Origin: JACVRW01 sp963814095
GTDB taxonomy: Bacteria > Actinomycetota > Thermoleophilia > Solirubrobacterales > Thermoleophilaceae
Assembly: GCA_963814095.1 (NCBI GenBank)
Contig: CAWFBT010000024.1
Span: 62,001 to 126,000, forward strand
Direction: 5' to 3'
DNA: 64,000 bases
Below the pieces are notes generated by a model, which was given only the letters and a program-made list of their open reading frames with translations, searched no databases and was not told where the DNA came from. The number at the start of each line of letters is the position of its first letter. Within the stretch, counting starts at the first letter, position 1. Positions 7,252 through 14,398 of the stretch are shown here, one piece after another. A program made the position numbers and the translations under genes.

Positions 7252-8028
7252 ATGGCCGTTGACCTCCAGCGAGTGGCACTTGCGGCGCTGCGCGCCGCCA
7301 TCGAGGACGGCGACCAGCCCCGCAAGAAGCGTGGGCTCACCGCCGGCAAGGCGCTGGCTATAGGCGCGGTCGTGGTGACCGCCGGCCGGGCGGCCGCCGG
7401 ACCCGGAGGCCGCTTCCTGCGGGAGAAGCTCGAGGAACGTTTCTCCGCGGACGACAGCTACGACGACGAGGACGACGAGGACTACGAGGACTACGAGGAA
7501 GGCGACCAGCCTGAGGGCGAGGAGTACGACGAGCCCGCCGACGAGGAGTACGACCAGCCCGAGGACGAGGACTACGACGAGCCTGAGGCCGAGGAGGACG
7601 ACGAGCCTGAAGCCGAGGAGGACGACCAGCCTGAAGCCGAGGAGGACGACCAGCCGGAGGACGAGGACTACGACGAGCCCGAGGACGAAGGCTACGACGA
7701 CTCCGATGAAGAGGAACCCGAGCCTCCGCAGGGCGGCGGCGGCGAGGAGCCGGAGGATGAGGAGCCGGAGGACTCGGAGCAGGATGTCGAGTCCGCTGAC
7801 GAGGACGCGGAACCGGAAGAGGTCGAGGAGGAGCAGGAGGAGGTCGAGCGGCCCGCAGCCGAGGAGGAATCCGCCGAGGATGACGAGGCATGGTCGCCGC
7901 CAAGGCCGCGGCCGCCGATTTTCGACTCGCCGCCTCGCAGAAAGTCCCCGGTTCGGCCCGGCACGCGACCTCCGCGCCATTCGCCCGGCCAGGGCAGGTC
8001 AGGGGCGGCTGCTCAGAAGAGGAGGTAG
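7252..8028 (+). CDS. Highly acidic repeat protein of the gas-vesicle locus
   Basis: 258 residues. A short basic/hydrophobic head (residues 1-62, including a Gly/Ala/Val segment KALAIGAVVVTAGRAAAG) precedes about 150 residues made almost only of Asp, Glu, Pro, Tyr and Gln in irregular repeats such as DEPEAEEDD and EEYDEP, then a Pro/Arg tail ending QKRR. No catalytic domain. RBS AAGGGGG upstream of ATG 7252. The polyanionic tail may keep vesicle surfaces hydrated or bind cations; this is inference from composition and position. Confidence 0.75.
   Translation: MAVDLQRVALAALRAAIEDGDQPRKKRGLTAGKALAIGAVVVTAGRAAAGPGGRFLREKLEERFSADDSYDDEDDEDYEDYEEGDQPEGEEYDEPADEEYDQPEDEDYDEPEAEEDDEPEAEEDDQPEAEEDDQPEDEDYDEPEDEGYDDSDEEEPEPPQGGGGEEPEDEEPEDSEQDVESADEDAEPEEVEEEQEEVERPAAEEESAEDDEAWSPPRPRPPIFDSPPRRKSPVRPGTRPPRHSPGQGRSGAAAQKRR
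7462..7700 (+). repeat. Imperfect tandem acidic repeat (DEPEAEED-type)
   Basis: GAG/GAC-rich units of 24-36 bp repeated about eight times inside the acidic protein gene, e.g. successive GACGAGCCTGAAGCC-like blocks. The near-identical DNA of neighbouring units indicates slippage-driven growth. Confidence 0.75.
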
Positions 8029-8037
8029 GAGTTCGAC

Positions 8038-8289
8038 ATGGCGACGACCGAGCGCGGAGCGGACAGGGACGGCGCTGACGACAGCGCCCAGAAGCGCGAG
8101 GAGAGCGAGCGCTACAGGCAGGCGGCTGAAGACGCGCTTCAGCAGCTCGACTGGTGCATCGGCTACCTGCATGGCATTCGCAAGGTCGAGGTCTCGCGTG
8201 CGCTCGCAAAGAACCGCGGCTTCATCCGCAGCAGGCTGCTCCAGCGCGATGAGCAACCGCTGCCTGCAGAACAAACCGACGAGACCTAA
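8038..8289 (+). CDS. Gas-vesicle-locus small protein, paralogue of 12673..12876
   Basis: 83 residues. The core ERYRQAAEDALQQLDW followed by IGYLHGIRKVEVSRALAKN and RxxIRSRL is repeated, residue for residue in pattern, in the protein encoded at 12673-12876 (YREAAASALGQLEW, IGYFNKIGKREIASALDRNR). Helical, with alternating hydrophobic positions, no known family recognised. Lies 9 bp after the acidic-protein gene and directly before gvpA; RBS AGGAGGTAGGAG overlaps the previous stop. The two copies bracket the gvp core exactly, which suggests a dedicated vesicle-assembly role. Confidence 0.72.
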   Translation: MATTERGADRDGADDSAQKREESERYRQAAEDALQQLDWCIGYLHGIRKVEVSRALAKNRGFIRSRLLQRDEQPLPAEQTDET

Positions 8290-8313
8290 CGACTCAGGGG
8301 AGGCAGTACCGAA

Positions 8314-8724
8314 ATGGCAGTGGCTAGCGGAGGCTCAGGATATCTGCAGAGACCCGGCGGGGGGACCCTGGCGGATGTCATCGACATCATCCTCGACAAG
8401 GGGTTGGTGATCGATGCATACGTGCGGGTCTCGCTGATCGGTATCGAGATCCTCACGATCGACGCCCGCATCGTCATCGCGAGCGTCGACACCTACCTTC
8501 GCTTCGCCGAGGCGGTCAACCGCCTCGATCTCCAGGCCTCAGACGACTCTCAGGGTCTGCCGGAGCTGATGGAGAGCGTCACCAGCGGCGGGGCCAAGTC
8601 GAAGACTCAGGGCGCCATCGAGGGCGTGAAGGAGAAGCTCGGCGGCGGCGATGACGACGAGAAGGAGAAGTCGCGCCCGCGGCGTCGTAGCTCGCGCTCG
8701 CGCGGGAAGGACGACGACGAGTGA
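8314..8724 (+). CDS. gvpA: Gas vesicle structural protein GvpA
   Basis: 136 residues. Residues 19-72 contain the hallmark GvpA core (LADVIDIILDKGLVIDAYVR, then GIEILTIDAR and ASVDTYLRFAEAVNRLDL), the amphipathic subunit that polymerises into the gas-filled vesicle wall. A 60-residue charged C-terminal extension (KEKLGGGDDD, then RRRSSRSRGK) is longer than in cyanobacterial GvpA. RBS AGGGGAGGC before ATG 8314. Its stop TGA overlaps the GTG of gvpF (GTGA), coupling wall protein to assembly factor. Confidence 0.96.
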   Translation: MAVASGGSGYLQRPGGGTLADVIDIILDKGLVIDAYVRVSLIGIEILTIDARIVIASVDTYLRFAEAVNRLDLQASDDSQGLPELMESVTSGGAKSKTQGAIEGVKEKLGGGDDDEKEKSRPRRRSSRSRGKDDDE

Positions 8725-9488
8725 ACGACCTCGACCAGGTCGTGTACGTCTACGGGGTCGTCCGGGCCTCCGAGAAGCCGGCTGTCGGCCTCGCGGGAGT
8801 CGGGCGCGAAGGCAACCCGGTTCGGCACGTGGCGTCGTCGAAGGTCGCCGCGATCGTGAGCGACGTCGGGCGCGCGCCGCTTGGGCGGGGGCAGGACATC
8901 CGGGCGCATTGGCGAGTACTGGACGACGCGGTCTCGCGTGCGACGGTGCTGCCCCTGCGCTTCGGCACCGTGATGGAGAGCGACGTTGCCGTCCGGGATG
9001 ATTTCCTCGCTCCCAACGAGGCGCGCCTGTCGGCGCGGCTCACCGGGCTCGACGGCAAGGTGCAGATGAACGTCAAGGGCTCCTATCGCGAGGAGGCCCT
9101 GATGCGCGACGTGGTCCACCACGCCCCGACCGTGCGCCGGTTGCGCGAGCGCATCCAGAACCTGCCCAAGGCAGCCGCCTACTACGACATGATCCGGCTC
9201 GGCGAGCTCGTCGCAGCCGAGATCGAGCACCGCACCGAGCACGACACCGGGCTGGTGCTCGCTCGTCTGTACGACTTGGCCGTGGCCTCGCATATGGAAG
9301 GCCGCACGGCGAAGGAGGCCGGCGTGGACGTGGCTTTCCTCGTCGAGCGCGGCCGTCTCGATGAGTTCACCACCGCTGTGCAGCGCCTTCAGGACGAGTT
9401 CGGCGAAGGGATGCGCCTGCGCTGTGTCGGGCCGCTGCCGCCGTACAGCTTCGCCGACGACAACGTGAGTGAGGTCGCGTGGGCCTGA
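8721..9488 (+). CDS. gvpF: Gas vesicle protein GvpF (GvpL/GvpF family)
   Basis: 255 residues from GTG 8721. Family features: N-terminal YVYGVVRASE, the central VLPLRFGTVMES block, and the C-terminal LRCVGPLPPYSFAD motif. GvpF binds GvpA monomers and is required for nucleation of the vesicle. Overlaps gvpA by 4 bp and gvpG by 10 bp, so it lies within a tightly coupled operon. Full length for the family. Confidence 0.94.
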   Translation: MNDLDQVVYVYGVVRASEKPAVGLAGVGREGNPVRHVASSKVAAIVSDVGRAPLGRGQDIRAHWRVLDDAVSRATVLPLRFGTVMESDVAVRDDFLAPNEARLSARLTGLDGKVQMNVKGSYREEALMRDVVHHAPTVRRLRERIQNLPKAAAYYDMIRLGELVAAEIEHRTEHDTGLVLARLYDLAVASHMEGRTAKEAGVDVAFLVERGRLDEFTTAVQRLQDEFGEGMRLRCVGPLPPYSFADDNVSEVAWA

Positions 9489-9733
9489 TCACCGGCCTTC
9501 TGACGCTGCCCCTGGCGCCGGTGCGCGGTACGGCGTGGATCGCCGAGCAGATCCGCGACCAGGCTCTGGATGAGCTCTATGGCGAGGAAGCGATCCAGGC
9601 GCAGCTGCATCAGCTCGAGGAGCTCCACGCGGCAGGGGAGATCGACGACGAGGAACTCGTGAGGGCGGAGGACGAGCTGCTCGAGCGGCTCGCCGCCGCG
9701 CGCGGATTCGGGGGTGAGGAAGGTTATGGCTGA
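9479..9733 (+). CDS. gvpG: Gas vesicle protein GvpG
   Basis: 84 residues, GTG 9479 inside the end of gvpF. MGLITGLLTLPLAPVRGTAW and a following helix with LEELHAAGEIDDEE and ERLAAARG match GvpG, an essential minor assembly protein. The start is fixed by the conserved MGLxTGLLTLPLAP N-terminus. Overlaps gvpO. Confidence 0.92.
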   Translation: MGLITGLLTLPLAPVRGTAWIAEQIRDQALDELYGEEAIQAQLHQLEELHAAGEIDDEELVRAEDELLERLAAARGFGGEEGYG

Positions 9734-10061
9734 GTCGAATGACGAGGCCCAGAACGGCAAGGCAGAGAAGGGCGCCGGGGAGGACGGCAGCGGGAGCGCA
9801 GCTCTCACCGCCCAGGAGCTCACTGAGGCGGCCCTGAGCGCGATCGCCGATTTGACCAGATTCGAGCCCGAGGCGGTCACCGGGCTCGAGTGGGACGGGC
9901 AGGCTTGGCACGCGAGCGTCGACGTGCTCGAGCTCGAGCGCATTCCCAACACGACCGACGTGCTCGCCACTTATGACGTTCAGCTGGACGACGAGGGCAC
10001 GCTGCTCGGCTACAAGCGCAAGCGGCGCTTCATCCGAGGGCAGGCCGAGATCGGGGAGTGA
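9726..10061 (+). CDS. gvpO: Gas vesicle protein GvpO
   Basis: 111 residues from ATG 9726 (GAGGAAGG in place as RBS); GTG 9714 would add four residues. The conserved GvpO core is clear: LTRFEPEAVTGLEWDGQAW, then ELERIPNTTDVLATYDVQLD and YKRKRRFIRGQ. GvpO is required for vesicle formation and may influence gvp expression in haloarchaea and actinobacteria. The acidic Ser/Gly/Lys N-terminus is variable in the family. Stop overlaps the GTG of gvpJ. Confidence 0.93.
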   Translation: MAESNDEAQNGKAEKGAGEDGSGSAALTAQELTEAALSAIADLTRFEPEAVTGLEWDGQAWHASVDVLELERIPNTTDVLATYDVQLDDEGTLLGYKRKRRFIRGQAEIGE

Positions 10062-10450
10062 CGGTGGCGCAGGAGGAGTTTCTCCGGCCCCGCAGCGGCG
10101 GGCTGCCCGGTCGTCCAACGGACTCGACCAACCTCGCGGACATCCTCGAGCGGGTGCTCGACAAGGGCATCGTGATCGCCGGAGACATCCAGATCAACCT
10201 GCTCGACATCGAGCTGCTCACGGTCAAGCTGCGGCTGTTGATCGCGTCTGTGGACCGCGCGCGCGAGATGGGGATCAACTGGTGGGAGTCCGATCCGACC
10301 CTGCAGTCGCCGCAGGACCGCGACGCGCTCGAGTCAGGCGGCGACACTGAGCTGTTGCAACGCGAGAACCGGGAGCTGCGCGAGCGGATAGAGCGACTCG
10401 AGCAGCGCCTGGGCGCAGGGACGCCGGAGGAAGGCAGCAGTGAGCGATGA
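10058..10450 (+). CDS. gvpJ: Gas vesicle protein GvpJ (GvpA/GvpJ family)
   Basis: 130 residues, GTG 10058 (GTG 10064 alternative). Core NLADILERVLDKGIVIAGDI followed by INLLDIELLTVKLRLLIASV is a GvpA-like fold with GvpJ-specific positions; the WWESDP tail and a C-terminal coiled coil (ENRELRERIERLEQRLG) follow. GvpJ is a minor wall protein thought to act at the conical tips or nucleation. Overlaps both neighbours. Confidence 0.92.
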   Translation: MTVAQEEFLRPRSGGLPGRPTDSTNLADILERVLDKGIVIAGDIQINLLDIELLTVKLRLLIASVDRAREMGINWWESDPTLQSPQDRDALESGGDTELLQRENRELRERIERLEQRLGAGTPEEGSSER

Positions 10451-11492
10451 GCTCGAACGCTGGGCCCGGAGACGGCTACCGGAGGTAGTCGGGCGGGCGG
10501 AGGAGCAGGCGGTCGCCCAGCTGGCGGACGCGCTCGTGCGCGCGGCTACAGAGCCCCCGCAGGCGAGATCCGCTCCGGAGCCCCCGCAGGCGAGTTCGGC
10601 TCCGGAGCCCCCGCGGGCGAGTTCCGCTCCGGCCCCGGAGACAGCGCGGCCACATCCGGACCCGGAGGCGCAACCGACCACCGGCCTGTGGGCCTACTGC
10701 GTGGCCCGCTCCGAGGCCGGGCTCCCCACCGAAGCGGCGTCCGTGGATCCCGCGGGCGGTCTCGAGCTGGTCGTGCACGCAGGGCTGTCTGCGCTGGTGA
10801 GTCCGGTGCCCATGTCGGAGTTCGGCACGGATGCGCTCACGCGCAACCTCAACGACCTCGAGTGGCTCGAGCAGGTGGCGAGAAGGCACGAGGCGGTGCT
10901 CGACGATGCCCTCGGAGCGGCGACGATCGTGCCGCTGCGGCTCTGCACGATCTACCGGGACGCCGACGGCGTGCGCCGTATGCTCGAGGAAGAGCGCCCG
11001 CAGCTCGAGAGCGCACTCGACCGGCTTGAGGGTCGCGAGGAGTGGGGCGTGAAGCTGCTCGCCGACCCCAGCGCCCTGTTTGCCGCCGCCCGCGGTCGCA
11101 GCGCTGAGGCGGATGAGCTCGAGCGCTCCCTGGAGGGCTCGACGGAGGGCGGGGCCTACATGGTCCGGCGGCGGCTCGAGCGTCAGCTGAGTGAGGAGGC
11201 GCACGTGCTGGGAGCAGAGCTCGCTGAGGACGTCCACGCGCGGCTGCAGGACTGGTCCGACGCCGCCGTCCTCAACGCGCCGCAGAACCGCGGTTTGTCG
11301 GGCCACGAGGGCGAGATGCTGCTCAACGGGGCGTATCTCGTCGCGGGCGCAAAGGTCGGGCGGCTGCGCGAGCTCGTTGAGCAGCTCGCCGAACGCCACC
11401 GTGATCTCGGCGTCCGCATCGAGCTCACGGGGCCATGGCCGCCGTACAACTTCGTCTCCGGACGCTCGCAGGCCGAGCCCGCGACCGCATGA
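10440..11492 (+). CDS. gvpL: Gas vesicle protein GvpL (GvpL/GvpF family), with N-terminal extension
   Basis: 350 residues from GTG 10440. The GvpL/GvpF domain begins only near residue 82 (GLWAYCVARSE), continues through the IVPLRLCTIYRD block and ends LTGPWPPYNFVS. The preceding 80 residues are a helical basic head and a Pro/Ala linker containing three near-identical EPP[QR]A[SR]SAP units. GvpL interacts with several Gvp proteins during assembly; the extension is unusual. Overlaps gvpJ by 11 bp and gvpS by 4 bp. Confidence 0.92.
   Translation: MSDELERWARRRLPEVVGRAEEQAVAQLADALVRAATEPPQARSAPEPPQASSAPEPPRASSAPAPETARPHPDPEAQPTTGLWAYCVARSEAGLPTEAASVDPAGGLELVVHAGLSALVSPVPMSEFGTDALTRNLNDLEWLEQVARRHEAVLDDALGAATIVPLRLCTIYRDADGVRRMLEEERPQLESALDRLEGREEWGVKLLADPSALFAAARGRSAEADELERSLEGSTEGGAYMVRRRLERQLSEEAHVLGAELAEDVHARLQDWSDAAVLNAPQNRGLSGHEGEMLLNGAYLVAGAKVGRLRELVEQLAERHRDLGVRIELTGPWPPYNFVSGRSQAEPATA
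10552..10635 (+). repeat. Three tandem 27-bp units encoding EPPQASSAP
   Basis: Copies GAGCCCCCGCAGGCGA-like in direct succession within the GvpL linker, differing at one or two bases each. Confidence 0.8.
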
Positions 11493-11692
11493 GCGCCACG
11501 ATCGCGGATCGCGAGACCGCGCTGGTCGACCTCGTCGACCGCCTGCTCGGTGGCGGTGTCGTGATCGCCGGCGACATCACCCTCTCGGTAGCCGACGTGG
11601 ATCTCGTGTACGTGAACCTGCGGGCACTCATCTCGTCGGTTGCCACCGCGCAGGAGAAGCGGCTTCTTCCGCGGATGGGCAGCGCGCTGTGA
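11489..11692 (+). CDS. gvpS: Gas vesicle protein GvpS (GvpA-like)
   Basis: 67 residues from ATG 11489 (ATGA overlap with gvpL). TALVDLVDRLLGGGVVIAGD then ITLSVADVDLVYVNLRALIS is a minimal GvpA/GvpJ fold without tails, as expected for GvpS of actinobacterial clusters, a minor wall-related protein. Stop overlaps the GTG of the next gene. Confidence 0.88.
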   Translation: MSATIADRETALVDLVDRLLGGGVVIAGDITLSVADVDLVYVNLRALISSVATAQEKRLLPRMGSAL

Positions 11693-12297
11693 TCCAGCTG
11701 GTCGCGATCACCGACGACCGCTCGGCCCCCGCCCCGCCGCTAAGCGCCGTGCCCTGTGGCGAGCTCACGGCGATCTGCGCGCCGGCCAGCGAGGAGAGGC
11801 CCGGCGCCGAGTCCCTCTGGCGTCACGAGGAGCTCGTCGAGTCCTTGATGGAGACGCGTGACCTCCTGCCCGTGCGGTTCGGCACGCTGCTGAAGGACGA
11901 GGACGCCGTCGCGCACGCGGTGGGCGAACGGGGCGGGCAGCTCACCGGGCAGCTGGAGCGCGTGCGCGGAGCTGTCGAGCTTGCGCTGCGCATCGACGAG
12001 CGGAAGACCGCCTCGACGACCCGAACGAGCGCCACGAGCGGCACCGACTACATGCGCCTCCAGGCGCGACGCATTCGCAGCGGGCAGGCGATTCACGACG
12101 AGCTCTCCGTGCTGACGCGCGACACCGCCACGCTGCCGGGCCCCGAGCTCCTGAGGGCGGCCTACCTCGTGGACCGCAGCGTGGTCGACAAGTTCGTCGC
12201 TCGAGTGCGAGAGCTCCAGGCCGCGCACCCCGAGCTCGTCCTCGTCTGCACCGGTCCCTGGCCGCCCTACTCGTTCGCGGACGGGGAAGGCTCATGA
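11689..12297 (+). CDS. Second GvpF/GvpL-family protein
   Basis: 202 residues, GTG 11689. Shares the PVRFGTLLKDED block and the C-terminal LVCTGPWPPYSFAD signature with the GvpF and GvpL proteins upstream, but lacks the usual N-terminal YVYGVV strand, being shorter. Actinobacterial gvp clusters commonly hold several GvpF/L paralogues. Overlaps gvpS and gvpK by 4 bp each. Confidence 0.9.
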   Translation: MIQLVAITDDRSAPAPPLSAVPCGELTAICAPASEERPGAESLWRHEELVESLMETRDLLPVRFGTLLKDEDAVAHAVGERGGQLTGQLERVRGAVELALRIDERKTASTTRTSATSGTDYMRLQARRIRSGQAIHDELSVLTRDTATLPGPELLRAAYLVDRSVVDKFVARVRELQAAHPELVLVCTGPWPPYSFADGEGS

Positions 12298-12635
12298 GGG
12301 ACAAGGTGCTTGCCGCCCCGAGGAACATTGACCCACTGGCGGCCAAGGTGCCCCGTCTCGACGATGCCCTGAGCCGTCGGATCAACGCGGATCCGGAGTC
12401 GGTGGAGCGTGGCCTCGTGCAGCTCGTCCTCACCATTGTCGAGCTGCTGCGCCAGCTCATGGAGCGCCAGGCGCTGCGCCGCATCGACGCCGGCGGCCTG
12501 ACGGAAGAGCAGGTCGAGCGGCTCGGCACTACCTTCATGGAGCTGGACAAGCGCATGGAGGAACTGCGCGACGAGTTCGGACTCGACCTCGAAGACCTGA
12601 ATCTCGATCTGGGGCCGCTGGGGCGGCTTCTGTAG
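12294..12635 (+). CDS. gvpK: Gas vesicle protein GvpK
   Basis: 113 residues from ATG 12294 (ATGA overlap). INADPESVERGLVQLVLTIV followed by ELLRQLMERQALRRIDAGGL and EEQVERLGTTFMELDKRMEE is the conserved GvpK domain, an essential assembly protein of unknown mechanism. Ends LDLGPLGRLL. A GC hairpin (CCCCG-CCAGG-CGGGG, 12649-12663) follows but is not followed by a T-run and leads into the next gene's RBS. Confidence 0.94.
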   Translation: MRDKVLAAPRNIDPLAAKVPRLDDALSRRINADPESVERGLVQLVLTIVELLRQLMERQALRRIDAGGLTEEQVERLGTTFMELDKRMEELRDEFGLDLEDLNLDLGPLGRLL

Positions 12636-12672
12636 GCATCAAAGACAACCCCGCCAGGCGGGGAGGAGGGTT

Positions 12673-12876
12673 ATGGGCTCGCGCAACAGCACCCGCAACG
12701 ACCCACAGCGGGAACTCGACCAAGAGACTGATCGCTACCGGGAGGCCGCGGCCTCCGCGTTGGGGCAGCTCGAATGGATCATCGGCTACTTCAACAAGAT
12801 CGGGAAGCGTGAGATCGCCAGCGCGCTCGACCGCAACCGGAAGCGGATCATCGAGAGCAGCGGCGGACTCGGATAG
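12673..12876 (+). CDS. Gas-vesicle-locus small protein, paralogue of 8038..8289
   Basis: 67 residues, ATG 12673 with RBS GGAGGAGGGTT. Same helical core as the protein at 8038: DRYREAAASALGQLEW, then IIGYFNKIGKREIASALDRN and RKRII. It closes the gas-vesicle run; the other copy opens the core just before gvpA. No known family recognised; an assembly or chaperone role with GvpA is inferred from context alone. Confidence 0.72.
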   Translation: MGSRNSTRNDPQRELDQETDRYREAAASALGQLEWIIGYFNKIGKREIASALDRNRKRIIESSGGLG

Positions 12877-12885
12877 GCCCGAGCC

Positions 12886-12999
12886 TCAGAAGAGGCGGCG
12901 CAGCAGTCGTCCGACGCCCTCTAAGACGCCGCGCAACAGTCCGAAGATTCCGGCCAGAAGTCCGCCGATCGCTTTGCCGAGGCCCCGAAGCACGCCCAT
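12886..12999 (-). CDS. 37-residue cationic amphipathic Gly/Leu-rich peptide
   Basis: Small ORF on the opposite strand, ending 9 bp from the end of the gas-vesicle run. It has a near-perfect ribosome-binding site (AGAGGAGGATC, 5-6 nt before ATG 12999). The product starts MGVLRGLGKAIGGLLAGIFG and finishes GRLLRRLF; it has five Arg, one Lys and one Glu (net about +5), with Gly spaced for helix packing and Leu/Ile/Val on one face. No signal peptide or leader motif. Could be a membrane-active peptide, a type I toxin-like peptide or a vesicle-associated peptide; function unknown. Confidence 0.6.
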   Translation of the reverse strand: MGVLRGLGKAIGGLLAGIFGLLRGVLEGVGRLLRRLF

Positions 13000-13205
13000 A
13001 AATTGATCCTCCTCTGACCGTGCCGGTACCCGATGCCAGCGGTCCGTAGTCTGCTTGCGCGACGGCAGATCCGAGGCGAGTGCAAGGAGGCAGCAGCAGT
13101 GGCGGGGCTGGCGGCAGCGGTGCCCGCGCCGATGAACGCGCCACGCGAGAGGCCGGATGCATATGAGAGGCTGCGCACAGCTCCGAGCCGCGAAGGAGGC
13201 AGAGC

Positions 13206-13475
13206 ATGCACGCAGTGGTCGTGCAGGTCACGGTCCACGACCCCGACCCCGATACGGTGAGGTTGCGGGACGAGATAGTGCCGCGCGTGTCCCAGGCGCC
13301 AGGCTTCGTCACCGGCTACTGGCTGAGGACCCGAGACGACAAGGGCCTGTCGGTGATCGTGTTCGAGTCCGAGGATGCCGCCCAGGGGGCGGTGGAGATG
13401 ATCCAGGCGGCGGCACATACCGACGAGGTCACCCTGGACGGCGTCGACATCCGGGAGGTCGTGGCGCACGCCTGA
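13206..13475 (+). CDS. ABM-like (antibiotic biosynthesis monooxygenase fold) small protein
   Basis: 89 residues, RBS GAAGGAGGCAGAGC before ATG 13206. MHAVVVQVTVHDPD, a long central helix, then APGFVTGYWLRTRDDKGLSVIVFES and a final AREVVAHA-like strand give the ferredoxin-like alpha-beta layout of dimeric ABM/YciI-type proteins. No catalytic residues can be assigned, so an enzymatic role is not claimed. Stands alone, 200 bp from the peptide gene and upstream of the degraded island. Confidence 0.68.
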   Translation: MHAVVVQVTVHDPDPDTVRLRDEIVPRVSQAPGFVTGYWLRTRDDKGLSVIVFESEDAAQGAVEMIQAAAHTDEVTLDGVDIREVVAHA

Positions 13476-13704
13476 CCCGCATAGGGGCCTACACCTCTCG
13501 AGGTGCGCTCCAGGCGGTGATGGCCCAAGGCTGGACGCCAACCCGCGAGCGGGGTTGAATGAAAGTTTGAAACGCCGCCTGTTGTAGCGCTGTTATGGCG
13601 GGTTCACGGTGCCCCTTGGCACCTGTGCCTAATCGGGCTGGTTGCATCAACTCGGCGCCACGACGGGATCCTGCCCGGCCGTGTCCTTGCGGTGTCCGTG
13701 TTGC

Positions 13705-13995
13705 TCAGTCGTCGGCCTGCTCGTCGGCGCCGTTCGCCAGGCGGGCGGGACGTCGCCGTGGCAGGGCTCGTCGAGGGGCAGTAGCAGGCAAGCTGCTTGC
13801 CGGCTGAGGTCAGGTACCTGGGCGAGCAGGTCGGGCCGTGACGGCAGGTGCTCGTCCTCGTTGCGCCTCACGGCCTCGACCCGTTCAGCGGGTGTCATCC
13901 TCGACTTCGCATGGGGGTTGCCCCAACGCGCCGGCTTGGCAACGAGCACGGCGCCGTTCAGCGGGGTGACGTAGTTCGTGCGGCGGATGCGAAGC
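13705..13995 (-). pseudogene. DUF4326 protein with three single-base indels
   Basis: Reading across frames gives a convincing DUF4326 chain: RRTNYVTPLNGAVLVAKP, ARWGNPHA, then LLAQVPDL, KQLACYCP, LDEPCHGDV and finally RLANGADEQADD-stop. These blocks sit in three frames: an extra C before GGCAAG, a missing C in the CCCC after TACTG, and a missing base after GACGTCC. DUF4326 proteins are small Cys/His proteins common in phages and islands. No start codon is obvious. Either decayed or affected by sequence errors. Confidence 0.55.
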
Positions 13996-14002
13996 GGATG
14001 GG

Positions 14003-14190
14003 CTACGACCCCACCGCCTTCAGCGGCGTGACGATGTAGCCGAAGGCGCGGTCGATCTCCTCGAGCGCCCCAAAGTCGCCGTGGCCGTAGACCCTCAGCA
14101 GCTTGAGCGTCCCGGCGCTGGCCAGCCCAGCTGCTCGGCGATCACCCTCGGCGGCAACCCGTGATCGACATGCAGGTGATGCACCGGCAC
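14003..14190 (-). pseudogene. Possible C-terminal remnant of a tyrosine recombinase
   Basis: GTG 14190 opens MPVHHLHVDHGLPPRVIAEQLG; after one missing base the other frame continues ASAGTLKLLRVYGHGDFGALEEIDRAF and stops at 14003. The pattern (GLPPRVIAEQLGxAS, then RVYGHG with a candidate catalytic Tyr, then acidic helix) resembles the end of phage integrases (LGHxSxxxTxxxYxH). The catalytic Arg and HxxR boxes are absent from what remains. Only about 60 residues, so the call is tentative; it would explain the island beside tRNA-Pro. Confidence 0.4.
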
Positions 14191-14398
14191 CTTTCAGGCT
14201 ACCCGGGCGGCGGGACGTTCGAGGCCGCCCTCGCAAGAAGCGGCGGCGTCGTGCGGTCCATTCTTCACCCGGCGCCGACACCTGTGCCGTGCGAGGCTAG
14301 CTGCACTGGGGTCGCGCCTGCGAGGTCGAGGCTCGGTTCCTAGCCGATGCAGGCTCTCGCGAGAACTTGGGCGGCACGAGAGCGCCGCCCGGGGGCGA

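Noticed and set aside
7462..7700. CRISPR array
   Set aside because: Repeats are in-frame acidic codons without spacers; no cas genes nearby, and no CRISPR elsewhere in the window.
12649..12663. Terminator after gvpK
   Set aside because: Short 5-bp stem, no T-run, and it leads straight into the RBS of the next operon gene.
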